Program-made: the position numbers and the translations under genes
Notes under the pieces: model-generated
Told to the model about the DNA's origin: nothing
Databases searched by the model: none
Seen by the model: the letters and a program-made list of their open reading frames with translations, nothing else
Shown here: piece after piece, positions 8,192 through 16,156 of the stretch
How positions within the stretch are numbered: the first letter of the stretch is position 1
Layout of the letters: each line of letters opens with the position of its first letter
Source of the DNA: Bog-532 sp963742865
GTDB taxonomy: Bacteria; Actinomycetota; Actinomycetes; Streptosporangiales; Streptosporangiaceae
Direction: 5' to 3'
Assembly: GCA_963742865.1 (NCBI GenBank)
Contig: CAVUNW010000006.1
Coordinates: forward strand, 1 to 64,000
DNA: 64,000 nt

Positions 8192-8823
8192 CGCTGCTGC
8201 GGGACGGGCTGAGCCGGCTGCTGCGGGCGCACGACTTCGACGTCGTGGCGGAGGTCGGCGACCCGGCCGCACTGGCCGCCGTCCTGGCCGGGCAGCCGGT
8301 CGACGTCGCCATCGTGGACGTCCGCATGCCACCCACGTTCACCAACGAGGGCCTGGTGGCCGCGATCGAGGCCCGCGCGCGGCGGCCGGGCATGCCCGTC
8401 ATGGTGCTCAGCCAGTATGTGGAGCAGTTGTATGCCCGCGAGCTGATGTTGTCAGGGTCCAATGGGATCGGTTACCTGCTCAAGGACCGCGTCGCCGACG
8501 TGCAGACGTTCGTGGACGCGGTTCGGCGGGTCGCGGCCGGCGGGACCGTGCTCGACCCGAAGGTGGTGAGTGCGCTGCTGGCCCGGCCCGAGCGGCGGGA
8601 GCCCCTCGGGCGGCTGACGGCACGGGAGCGCGAGGTCCTGGGCCTGATGGCGGAGGGCCGCTCCAACGCTGCCATCGCGGCCAAGCTCTTCGTAACCGAC
8701 AAGGCCATCGACAAGCACATCAACAGCATCTTCATGAAGCTCGATCTGCCGATGGACCACGATGACAACCGGCGCGTGCTGGCCGTTCTCCGTTACCTGC
8801 AGGATTCCGCTCCGACGCCGTGA
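8164..8823 (+). CDS. NarL/LuxR-family response regulator
   Basis: Cytosolic two-domain regulator of 219 residues, partner of the overlapping kinase. The receiver domain has the acidic pair at E7/D8, the phospho-accepting Asp at about 52 (IVDVRMPP), a Ser switch residue in VLSQY and Lys in YLLKDR. The C-terminal LuxR HTH (about 150-200) reads LTAREREVLGLMAEGRSN..IAAKLFVTDKAIDKHI, with 'DKAIDKH' in place of the commoner 'xxAVEKH'. It probably binds promoters upon phosphorylation; the palindrome at 7056 is a possible site. Confidence 0.92.
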   Translation: MRVVIAEDLALLRDGLSRLLRAHDFDVVAEVGDPAALAAVLAGQPVDVAIVDVRMPPTFTNEGLVAAIEARARRPGMPVMVLSQYVEQLYARELMLSGSNGIGYLLKDRVADVQTFVDAVRRVAAGGTVLDPKVVSALLARPERREPLGRLTAREREVLGLMAEGRSNAAIAAKLFVTDKAIDKHINSIFMKLDLPMDHDDNRRVLAVLRYLQDSAPTP

Positions 8824-8840
8824 TCGCTGGCCGCCGTATA

Positions 8841-8910
8841 AGCCTGACCGTCGCCCGGCTCAGCCGATCCGGCCGGCACGTGAGCCTGACCGTCGCCCGG
8901 CTCAGCCGAT
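8841..8910. repeat. 28-bp direct repeat, two copies
   Basis: Copies at 8841-8868 and 8883-8910, starting AGCCTGACCGTCGCCCGGCT, are separated by 14 bases downstream of the response regulator. The second copy overlaps the end of the pstB relic. Confidence 0.9.
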
Positions 8911-9015
8911 GAATGCCCGCAGCACTGTCGTCGTGCCGCTTCCGGACGGGCCGATGAATGCCGTGATCTCGTGCTCGTGTATGGACATCGAGACGTCCGT
9001 AACGGCCTTGAAGGC
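8902..9015 (-). pseudogene. relic of a PstB-type phosphate ABC ATPase
   Basis: About 38 codons read FKAVTDVSMSIHEHEITAFI and then GPSGSGTTTVLRAF before a stop at 8902. This is the N-terminal Walker-A region of PstB ('VTAFIGPSGCGKST'). The invariant Walker-A Lys is Thr, and everything beyond the motif (Q-loop, signature, Walker B) is absent. It is a nonfunctional fragment, bounded on one side by the 16-bp tandem repeat and on the other by the 28-bp direct repeat. Confidence 0.65.
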
Positions 9016-9063
9016 GCAGGCGCTGGCGTGTGCAGGCGCTGGCGTGTGCAGGCGCTGGCGTGT
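9016..9063. repeat. 16-bp tandem repeat, three perfect copies
   Basis: Unit GCAGGCGCTGGCGTGT at 9016-9031, 9032-9047 and 9048-9063, followed by a partial fourth. It lies about 170 bases upstream of DUF222 copy 1; a different tandem repeat occupies the same relative place before copy 2. Confidence 0.95.
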
Positions 9064-9176
9064 GCAGCCTCCCGCGCGGTCTCTCATGCGGGGCGGATAA
9101 GGGCGGAAATTAATCTCCCTCATCCGTGCCGACAGGCGCGCGAGGCCGCCGGAATGTCGGACCCCTTCGCTAGTAT

Positions 9177-9192
9177 TCGAACTAGTGATCGA
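9177..9192. promoter_or_regulatory. LexA-like (SOS) box upstream of DUF222 copy 1
   Basis: TCGAACTAGTGATCGA matches the actinobacterial SOS box TCGAAC-N4-GTTCGA with one mismatch in the right half. It is 39 bases before the ATG at 9232. The same box, with one spacer change, precedes copy 2. Mycobacterial 13E12-repeat genes are known LexA targets. Confidence 0.6.
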
Positions 9193-9231
9193 TCGACAGT
9201 AGCGAGTGTCCCCGGGGAGGTGATCCCGCCC

Positions 9232-10762
9232 ATGTGCACCCTGAACAAGCCCGCGGCGCCGGCCAGTACGGTGCAGGCGCTGGCGATGGTGTCGGCCGGG
9301 CTGGGGTATCTGGCCGGGTGTGACGCCGCTGATCTGGGGACCGCCGCCCAGGCGGAGGCGCTGGTGGGGCTGGAGCACGCCGAGGCGCAGCACACCGCGG
9401 CGCGGGCGAAGATCCTGGCCGCGTTCACCGCCCGGGACGGGTACCAGGCGGACGGGCACTACGGCGCCAGGTCCTGGCTCCGGGCGGTCACCAAGGTCAC
9501 GCCGGGGGCGGCGGCGGGGGCGACCGGGTGGGCGCGGCGCCTGGCCAAGCGCACCCGGTGATCGCGGCCGCGCTGGCCGGGGGGCAGCTGTCGGCGTCGT
9601 GGGCGCGGCAGATCTGCGACTGGACCGGCCAGCTGCCCGAAGACCTCCGCACCGACGCCGACCAGATCCTGCTCGCCGCGGCCCTCGGCGGTGCCGACCT
9701 GCATGACCTCAACGCGCTGGCGCGGGAGATGATCGAACGGGCCCGGACCACCCCCGACACGCGATGATGGCGGGTTCGCGGACCGGGCGGTGTGGCTGCA
9801 GACCACGATCGGCGGCGCGGGGCGGCTGCAGGGGGACCTGACGCCGGAGTGCGCGGCCAGCCTGGCCGTGATCCTGGACGCGCTGGCGGAACGAGGCGGC
9901 CCGGAGGATCTGCGCACCGCCGCGCAGCGGCGCGCACGACGCGCTGCAGCAGGCGTGCGCACAGCTGATCGGCGCCGGCCTGGACCCCGGCCCGGACACC
10001 CAGCCCGCCCTGGCCCAGGTCCAGGTCCATATCGACCTGGCCGCCCTGCGTGGCCTGCCCGAAGGCGCGGGCCTGGAAGCCGGGTGGAGCCTGGCCCGCG
10101 CGGCCGCCACCGATCCCGGGTCGGTGTACCTGTCCGGCGCGGCGGCCGAGGCGGCCACCTGTGACGCGGTGCTCACCCCGATCGTGTCCGGGCAGATCGA
10201 CGGGACCATCCTGGACCAGCTCACCGACCTATTCCTCACCGCCCACGGCCAGGACCAGGATCGCGGCGGCCGGCTGGCCGCCCGGCCGGAACGGCCCGGC
10301 CAGATCTCCCCCGCCACCCGGCAGCGGCTCCGCGACACCCTGCTGACCATGAGCATCAGCCTGCTGTCCGGCCCCGGCGGCCTCGCGGCCTGCCTGCGCG
10401 CCACCACCCTGGGCGCGCCCTACACCAGCCGCAGCCAGCCCCTCGACGTCGGCCGCAGCACCCGCACCGTCCCCCCGCACCTCCGCAAGGCCGTCATCCA
10501 CCGGGACCGGCACTGCCAATTCCCCGGCTGCGGCCAGCCACCGGCCCGGTGCGACGCCCACCACCTGATCCACTGGTCCCAAGGCGGCCCCACCGCGCTG
10601 GGCAACCTGAAACTCCTGTGCAAATTCCACCATTTGGTTGTCATTCATCGCTGGGGCTGGACACTGGACCTGCCACCCCGACGGCACCACCACCGCCACC
10701 AGCCCCGACGGACGCACCCTCCACTCCCACGGACCACCCTCTGGCCGCACCGCGTGACTTGA
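9232..10762 (+). pseudogene. DUF222 / HNH endonuclease (13E12-repeat type), copy 1, frameshifted
   Basis: Nuclease of the DUF222-HNH family, common as multicopy elements in actinobacteria. ATG 9232 follows GGGGAGG. The N-terminal DUF222 region (MCTLNKPAAP..ALVGLEHAEAQHTAARAKIL) runs into an HNH domain: CQFPGCGQPPARCDAHH, then HW..GGPT..GNLKLLCKFHH. Compared with copy 2 there are indels near 9540, 9762, 9930 and 10670, so no single frame spans the gene. At each of these sites copy 2 keeps the frame, so an intact protein of about 500 residues can be rebuilt. Copy 1 also has a shorter Gly/Pro linker before the HNH part. Confidence 0.85.
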
Positions 10763-10877
10763 TGCTGCCCGCGTTCTCGGCGAGGGTGCGGCCCTTCCCG
10801 GGCGCCGGGTGAGATTGAGCAGCCTGCGGTGTATCAGTTCGCCGGGTGAGTCCTCCAAAGAGGAGAAAGAGACCGCC

Positions 10878-10894
10878 TGGATGCGCAGCATCCA
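10878..10894. promoter_or_regulatory. 17-bp inverted repeat before hypothetical gene
   Basis: TGGATGC-GCA-GCATCCA lies 18 bases upstream of the ATG at 10913, overlapping the likely leader. It could be an operator or an mRNA hairpin near the ribosome site (GGAGGGG at 10902-10908). Confidence 0.4.
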
Positions 10895-10912
10895 TGGACG
10901 ACGGAGGGGTTA

Positions 10913-11299
10913 ATGCCCGCGAACAGGTACACACTGAAGCATCACGACGTCGAGGTCCAGTACGACGTCGACATCACCCCGGGAATCCCGGCTCTGACGT
11001 ACACGGACTCGTCCGGTCAGCGGAGCTTCCGCGACGGCCAGATCACGACCGACGTCACGGCGCTCGGGTCGCTGGTTTCGGTCGCGCTGCGGGAGAGCAT
11101 CGACACCGGCGGCGAAAGGTTCGGGATCTACCTGCCCGACGTCGACGTGACCAACGGGCCCGCCGAATTCCACACCATCGGTGTCTACGAGACGTTCGGC
11201 GGTCCCGACTCGGTTCCGCGCAGGCCGGCCAGTTACCGGTGCATCGAGATGTACGGCACCGCGCAGAACGTGATCCACCCACTAACGCCCGCTCCCTGA
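10913..11299 (+). CDS. conserved-looking hypothetical protein (128 aa)
   Basis: I do not recognise this protein. It has 128 residues, no signal peptide or membrane helix, and alternating polar/hydrophobic strands (YTLKHHDVEVQYDVDI; ALTYTDSSGQRSF) that suggest a compact beta-barrel or sandwich. The strong ribosome site GGAGGGG is 4 bases before ATG. It is monocistronic: an inverted repeat precedes it and a good terminator follows 10 bases after its stop. The tidy gene frame inside a damaged region suggests it is expressed. Confidence 0.7.
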   Translation: MPANRYTLKHHDVEVQYDVDITPGIPALTYTDSSGQRSFRDGQITTDVTALGSLVSVALRESIDTGGERFGIYLPDVDVTNGPAEFHTIGVYETFGGPDSVPRRPASYRCIEMYGTAQNVIHPLTPAP

Positions 11300-11309
11300 G
11301 CGGCCAGCG

Positions 11310-11350
11310 AAGGGCAGGAGCCGAGTGGGGGCGGCTCCTGCCCTTGTTGT
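11310..11350 (+). terminator. rho-independent-type terminator
   Basis: A 14-bp perfect stem (AAGGGCAGGAGCCG at 11310-11323 pairing with 11332-11345), an 8-base loop AGTGGGGG and a T-rich tail TTGTTGTT. It is placed between the convergent hypothetical gene and the SDR, so it can serve both. Confidence 0.85.
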
Positions 11351-12256
11351 TCAGCCACCGGGGGTGCTCTCCTGACCCGTGAGCTCTCGGGCGGGAAAGT
11401 CAGTGGCTCGGCTGAGGGCGGCCCACTTCTGGGTTTCGGCGGTGCGGTTGGCCTCTGCGGCCAGGGCGCTGGTGACCGCGTCCGCGCCGAGCAGCAGGCG
11501 GCGCGGCGGCTCGTCCTCGGCGAGGACCCGCAGGATCACCTGAGCGGCGCGCGCCGGATCGCCGGGCTGGGTCCCATCGTGCGCCGCGCGGTAGGCGTTC
11601 ATCTGCCCGACCGTCGCCTTGTAGTCCGGCCCGGCCGGGTACCTCCGCATCGAGGAACCCTGCCAGTCGGTGCGGAACGCGCCCGGCTCGACGATGATCA
11701 CTTTGATGCCGAAGGGCCTGGTCTCGCTGGCCAGCACCTCGGAGAACCCCTCGACCGCGAACTTGGCCGCCTGGTAGGCGCCCATGCCGGGCGTGCCGCC
11801 GACGCGGCCGCCAACCGAGGAGAACTGCAGGAAGACGCCGGAGCGCTGCCGGCGCAGCACAGGCAGGGCGGCGCGGGTCACGTTGACCACGCCGAACAGA
11901 TTGGCCTCAATCTGAGCGCGGAAATCGTCGCCCGGCATCTCCTCGATGGGGGCGCTGTTGGCGTAGCCCGCATTGTTGGCCACGATGTCCAGCCGGCCGA
12001 ACTCGGCCACCGCAAAGCCGACCGCGGCCCGGGCGGCATCGGTGTCGGTCACGTCCAGGGCGAACGTCCGCACCTGCTGGCCGTACGTACGCACCAGATC
12101 GTCAAGCTGCCGGGCTGGCGGGCCGTCGCGACCACCTGGTCGCCAGCCTCGAGCGCGGCCGTGGCCAGCGCAAGACCGAGCCCCCGGGAACTCGCCGGTC
12201 ACCAGCCACGTGCGCGGCGCGGCCGCCCGGGCCGCGTCCGGAGATGACTGTGCCAT
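11351..12256 (-). CDS. short-chain dehydrogenase/reductase, N-terminus frame-scrambled
   Basis: Classical SDR of 301 residues with NNAG near 95, an FSSVGG strand, the YQAAK catalytic Tyr/Lys and a VEPGAFRTDW segment. The NAD(P)-binding loop is wrong as read (TGEFPGARSCAGHGRARG). The other frame gives SSRGLGLALATAALEAGDQV, the expected TGxSSRGLG fold motif. So two compensating indels lie near 12198 and 12125. As written the protein could not bind cofactor; if these are sequencing errors it is normal. It is divergent from a TetR gene with shared operator-like repeats. Confidence 0.8.
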   Translation of the reverse strand: MAQSSPDAARAAAPRTWLVTGEFPGARSCAGHGRARGWRPGGRDGPPARQLDDLVRTYGQQVRTFALDVTDTDAARAAVGFAVAEFGRLDIVANNAGYANSAPIEEMPGDDFRAQIEANLFGVVNVTRAALPVLRRQRSGVFLQFSSVGGRVGGTPGMGAYQAAKFAVEGFSEVLASETRPFGIKVIIVEPGAFRTDWQGSSMRRYPAGPDYKATVGQMNAYRAAHDGTQPGDPARAAQVILRVLAEDEPPRRLLLGADAVTSALAAEANRTAETQKWAALSRATDFPARELTGQESTPGG

Positions 12257-12272
12257 GATCCTTCTTCCGTAT

Positions 12273-12335
12273 AACTAAACGTTCATTTGGAAGGTTAGGC
12301 AGCGCAACGAAGCGCTGTCAACTAAACATTTATTT
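12273..12335. promoter_or_regulatory. paired TetR-operator-like repeats in SDR/TetR intergenic
   Basis: AACTAAACGTTCATTT (12273-12288) and AACTAAACATTTATTT (12320-12335) are direct repeats in an AT-rich gap between the divergent SDR and TetR genes. Each holds an imperfect inverted AAA..TTT core, as in AcrR/TetR operators. The arrangement suggests that the TetR protein controls both genes. Confidence 0.55.
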
Positions 12336-12352
12336 ACGCTAGGCTCGGCCGG

Positions 12353-13084
12353 ATGGAAGGGAATGCCGAGATGAGCGCCGACTGGGGCATGAGCACGCCT
12401 GCCACCGCGGCGGGACGCGGAGCCGAGGGAGCACCAGACGGCGGACGCGGAGCCGAGAGGGCACCAGACGGCGGACGCGGAACCAGGAGCTCCCCGGCGT
12501 CCGCCGCCGGGCCCCGGGTCAGGGACTCCGAGGCCGCGAAGGCCCGGCTACCGCAGGCGGCCACCGACGAGTTCGCTACCTATGGCATCGCGGGTGCCCG
12601 GATCGACCGCGGATCGGCGCCGCGGCCAGGGTGAACAAGGCTCAGATCATATACCTACTTCGGCAACAAGGACCAGCTGTTCGATGTGGTGCTGGACACC
12701 CACGTAGCGCGCATTCTGGATCAGGTGCCGTTCACTCCCGAGGACCTGCCCGGGTACGCGGGCCGCCTGTTCGACTTCCTGATCGCCAATCCCCACCAGA
12801 TCCGGCTGGCGACCTGGAACCGTATGGAGCGAACCAGCGGCCGCGCCGGTCCGCCGGAGCTGCTGGCCTCGACTGAGCTCAAGACGCGGGCGATCACCGA
12901 GGCCCAGGCCGCAGGGCACATCCCGGGCACGTTCACGCCGGAGGACCTGCTCGTCTTCACGATGGCCCTGGCGACCGCGTGGACGCCCACCTTCCCCATG
13001 CCGCACGCCACGGCTGGCACCGAAAACCTCCGCGCGCACCGCGCCGCCATCGTAGAAGCTGTCCGCCGTCTCGTGGCCGGGTAG
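12353..13084 (+). pseudogene. TetR-family regulator, frameshifted
   Basis: The N-terminal part (from ATG 12353) carries two 30-bp repeats (12413-12442, 12443-12472; RGAEGAPDGG units), then the HTH start AKARLPQAATDEFATYGIAG. Near 12610 the frame slips (IDR|IGAAARVNKAQI) and again near 12655, then resumes as YFGNKDQLFDVVL, the TetR signature, and a C-terminal ligand domain to 13084. Joined it would be about 243 residues. It is divergent from the SDR, so its likely role is local repression. The stops within the HTH would abolish DNA binding if real. Confidence 0.75.
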
Positions 13085-13218
13085 GCCCAGCCTTCAGGTG
13101 GGCCTTGGTCCCCGGAAAAGGTGGAGGTAGCTACACTTCGGGCGCCTGTATACCCAGTATCATACCGGGCAAGATGCGAAGTTCTTAGCACGTCGCGGTC
13201 CAGAACGGGGGTACGGCG

Positions 13219-13512
13219 ATGACCATGCTTGAGCTACGGAACGTTTCGAAGGTCTACGGCCAGGGGGCCGCCGAGGTGCACGCGCTGCGCGGGATCGACC
13301 TGACGGTCGGCGCGGGCACGATGGTGGCGGTGATGGGCCCCAGCGGCTCGGGCAAGTCAACCCTGCTGACCATCGCCGGCAGCCTGGAAGAGCCGACCAG
13401 CGGTTCGGTCTGGGTCGGCGGGTCCGAGCTCACCGCGACGTCCCGCGGCGAGCGGGCCCGGCTGCGGCGCCGTTCGATCGGCTACGTCTTCACGCCGGGC
13501 CAGGGCTCATGA
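13219..13512 (+). pseudogene. truncated ABC transporter ATP-binding protein (MacB/LolD type)
   Basis: The first 97 residues of a lipoprotein/antibiotic-export ATPase: LELRNVSKVYGQG, Walker A GPSGSGKST near 42-50, then LRRRSIGYVF just before the Q-loop. The reading then ends in TPGQGS and a stop. Signature, Walker B and H-loop are absent, and no permease gene follows. The normal length is about 230. It is a remnant from a deletion; a good ribosome site (GGGGGTACGGCG) remains. Confidence 0.75.
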
Positions 13513-13671
13513 GCACCGAGCTCCGGGATCGCCCGGCCGGTCCGGGGCAGGTCAGCGCGCGCGCATCAGGATAGCCGGGGGCGGCCGCGCCGCCACCCGG
13601 CGGCCCTTTGGCCGGCATGCTCAGGACGTTAGTCCCTGAGCTGCTGGCGCTACTGGGGGCATCGTGAACAC

Positions 13672-14202
13672 GTGTTCGCCGCTCATGAAGTAGTGGTCGC
13701 CGCGCAGCTCGAGGTCGCAGCCGCGCGGCTGACCCATTTCGTCAATCGCGGGGCGCTGCGCACCGCGTCGGAAACCGCCTACATCGACGGCCTGGTGGCC
13801 GGGCTGCGGGTGGGCCCGTTCGGCGGACTGCGGGGATTGTCGAAGCTGGTCTGCGTGCGATTCGCGGAGCCGGTCCAGCGGGACAGCCTGATCACGATGC
13901 CAATGCGGTGGCAGACCACGGGGACCGCCGGTGAGCTGTTCCCCGTCATGGACGCGGATCTGACCCTGACCGGCGATGGCGAGAGCCAGACGCGAATCCG
14001 CCTCGACGGCTCATACCGGCCGCCGTTCGGCCGGGCCGGCGCGGCGCTGGACAGGGCCGTGATGAGCCGGCTCGCGGAGGCGACGATCCGGTCGCTGGTC
14101 GAAGGCATCGCTGACGCCGTCGCCGATCCGGTACCCGAACAGCAGCCCGGCAGCGAGGTGGCGGCCCGCTCGTGGCCGGCGATCGATTCGCGAGAAGGCT
14201 GA
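13672..14202 (+). CDS. SRPBCC/START-like domain protein
   Basis: Protein of 176 residues with the SRPBCC pattern: a strand-rich core (LSKLVCVRFAEPVQRDSLIT; PMRWQTTG; LFPVMDADLTLTG; TRIRLDGSYRPPFG) and a long C-terminal helix (MSRLAEATIRSLVEGIADAV). Such folds bind small hydrophobic ligands or act in polyketide aromatisation. GTG 13672 is the only obvious start; its N-terminus may be incomplete because the ABC remnant lies just upstream. Function not inferred. Confidence 0.6.
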   Translation: MFAAHEVVVAAQLEVAAARLTHFVNRGALRTASETAYIDGLVAGLRVGPFGGLRGLSKLVCVRFAEPVQRDSLITMPMRWQTTGTAGELFPVMDADLTLTGDGESQTRIRLDGSYRPPFGRAGAALDRAVMSRLAEATIRSLVEGIADAVADPVPEQQPGSEVAARSWPAIDSREG

Positions 14203-14208
14203 CGCGAG

Positions 14209-14850
14209 CTAGCCGGCGGTGGGGTCGGTCTGGACCGGATAGCCGGCCCGCAGGGCGGCGACGGTGGACGGCGGCGTGATGAGACAAGCCTGGCCACGCC
14301 GGGGCCGCGGATGGCGGGGCCCGTAGCCCGCGTCCGTCCAGGTGACCAGCTGGTCGCCGAGGACGAGGGCGGGCCCGCCGGGAGGGGTGTCCAGCAGGAC
14401 GAACGCCCCGTCGGGCAGGTCCGCCCAGAACGCGCGGTGCAGGCGCCGGCTATGCGTGCCGCGGACGATCCGCTCCGCGTGCAGCTGCCGGTTCATCTGC
14501 GCCGCGGACGGCACGCCGGAGCTGTTCCCGCCGGCCCAGGCGGCCTGGTATGCGCGGTAGCTCTCGCGGCGGCATTCGGCGCACGGACGGTGCCCGGCGG
14601 CGAAGGAGACCGCCTCGTCGTGGAAGTACAGGTGCGTCCAGCGGTGCGGCAGCCACTGCTCGCGCCAGCGGCCGCGGAACTCCAGCGCGCAGGTGATCCA
14701 CAGGTCACTCGCGTGGAAGCGGACGATCTCGTGGCCGGAATGCAGGATGCCGCGGTTGCCGGTCCAGGCGCCGCGCAGCGGGATGGCCACGATGTCGCCC
14801 ATCGGCGTTACCCGGTTCCGTTCCGGCACGCTGGCAGGGTACCGCCGCAA
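14209..14850 (-). CDS. conserved hypothetical with CxxC, Ada-zinc-like patch
   Basis: Protein of 213 residues with GAWTGNRGILH, WITCALEFRGRWREQW and GHRPCAECRRESY. This last patch resembles the GxRPCxxC tail of the Ada zinc-binding domain. It belongs to a conserved actinobacterial family without a known role. An internal ATG at about 14802 (MGDIVAIPLRG) may be the true start. It is convergent with the SRPBCC gene and divergent from the acyl-CoA dehydrogenase. Confidence 0.6.
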   Translation of the reverse strand: MRRYPASVPERNRVTPMGDIVAIPLRGAWTGNRGILHSGHEIVRFHASDLWITCALEFRGRWREQWLPHRWTHLYFHDEAVSFAAGHRPCAECRRESYRAYQAAWAGGNSSGVPSAAQMNRQLHAERIVRGTHSRRLHRAFWADLPDGAFVLLDTPPGGPALVLGDQLVTWTDAGYGPRHPRPRRGQACLITPPSTVAALRAGYPVQTDPTAG

Positions 14851-14891
14851 CCGGTTGCCGCCGCCAGGCGGCCGGGCAGGGGCCGTGTTAT

Positions 14892-14911
14892 CTTTTAATT
14901 GCTATTAGAAG
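14892..14911. promoter_or_regulatory. 20-bp imperfect inverted repeat upstream of acyl-CoA dehydrogenases
   Basis: CTTTTAATTGCTATTAGAAG, with 16 of 20 positions symmetric, is an AT-rich island ending 19 bases before ATG 14931. It is probably the promoter/operator of the ACAD-TetR operon; the TetR at 17374 is the first candidate regulator. Confidence 0.5.
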
Positions 14912-14930
14912 ATGGCAGGCGGAGGAGCTA

Positions 14931-16130
14931 ATGACCGACATCCTGGCGGCATCGCCGGAGCTGACGGACCTGCGCAGCGCCGCCCGCCGGATCGCGGAGA
15001 AGTACGGGCACAAGTACTTCGTGGAGTGCGCCACCTCGCACAAGGAGCCCACCGAGCTGTACGAGGAGCTCGGCGCGGGCGGGTTCCTCGGGGTCCACCT
15101 GCCCGAGGAGTACGGCGGCGGGGGCGCGGGCCTGACCGAACTGACCGCGGTCATCGAAGAGGTCTCCGCGGCCGGGTGCCCGCTGCTGATGATGGTCATC
15201 GCCCCGGCCATCTGCGGCTCCATCATCGCCGCGCACGGATCGCCGGAGCTGAAGCGGGCCTGGGTGCCGGGACTGGCCAACGGGACGCGCACCATGTCGT
15301 TCGCGATCACCGAGCCCGACGCGGGCTCGAACACGCACGCGCTGGCGACGACCGCGCGCCGGGACGGCGACGGGTACCTGATCAGCGGGACCAAGTACTG
15401 GATCTCGGGCGCGGACCAGGCCGACGCGATCCTGGTGGTGACCCGGGACGCGGACAACGACGCCGGGCCAGGAAGCGGCGCCGGCGCAGAGCGGCACACG
15501 CCGATGTCGATGTTCGTGGTGCCGGCCGGCGCTCCCGGCCTGACCATGCACGCGATCGAGGCGGAGCTGATGCAGCCGGAAAAGCAGTTCACAGTGTTCT
15601 TCGACGAGGTGCCGGTGCCGGCGAACGCGATGGTCGGCGAGGCCGGGAAGGGGTTCCGCGCCGTGTTCGCCGGGCTCAACCCCGAACGCGTCACCGCCGC
15701 GGCGATCAGCAACGGGATCTCCCGGTACGCGCTGGAGCGGGCCACGCGGTACGCCCGGGAGCGCATCGTGTGGTCGGCGCCGATCGGCACGCACCAGGGC
15801 CTCGCGCATCCGCTGGCCGAGTGCTACATCGCGGTGACCCAGGCGCGGCTGCTGACCGCCCGTGCCGCCGAACTGGCCGACGCGGGCGGCAACTCCGTGG
15901 GTAACGGGACCGCCGAGGCGGTCAACATGGCCAAGTTCGCCGCGGCCGAGGCGTCGCTGAAGACCCTGGACCAGGCCATTCAGGTGCACGGCGGCAACGG
16001 CCTGTCCCGCGAGTACGGGCTGGCCGACCTGTGGTTCCTGGCCCGGATGCTGCGAACCGCGCCGACCAGCCGGGAGATGGTGCTGAACTTCGTGGCCCAG
16101 CACAGCCTGGGCCTGCCCAGCTCGTACTGA
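14931..16130 (+). CDS. acyl-CoA dehydrogenase
   Basis: FAD-dependent acyl-CoA alpha,beta-dehydrogenase of 399 residues, full length. Motifs: VHLPEEYGGGG, ITEPDAGSNT (FAD/substrate loop), GTKYWISGADQAD, the RYALERATRYARERIV helix, QVHGGNGLSREYGLADLW and a terminal RTAPTSREM. ATG 14931 follows GGAGGAG. It starts an operon with a second dehydrogenase and a TetR gene. Two paralogous ACADs side by side often form a heteromeric enzyme for bulky acyl-CoAs such as steroid side chains or cyclic acids; this is inference only. Confidence 0.92.
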   Translation: MTDILAASPELTDLRSAARRIAEKYGHKYFVECATSHKEPTELYEELGAGGFLGVHLPEEYGGGGAGLTELTAVIEEVSAAGCPLLMMVIAPAICGSIIAAHGSPELKRAWVPGLANGTRTMSFAITEPDAGSNTHALATTARRDGDGYLISGTKYWISGADQADAILVVTRDADNDAGPGSGAGAERHTPMSMFVVPAGAPGLTMHAIEAELMQPEKQFTVFFDEVPVPANAMVGEAGKGFRAVFAGLNPERVTAAAISNGISRYALERATRYARERIVWSAPIGTHQGLAHPLAECYIAVTQARLLTARAAELADAGGNSVGNGTAEAVNMAKFAAAEASLKTLDQAIQVHGGNGLSREYGLADLWFLARMLRTAPTSREMVLNFVAQHSLGLPSSY

Positions 16131-16156
16131 GGAGCTAACATTGACGGCTAACACTG

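Noticed and set aside
9016..9063. Tandem repeats as a CRISPR array
   Set aside because: Units are contiguous without spacers, and no cas genes are near.
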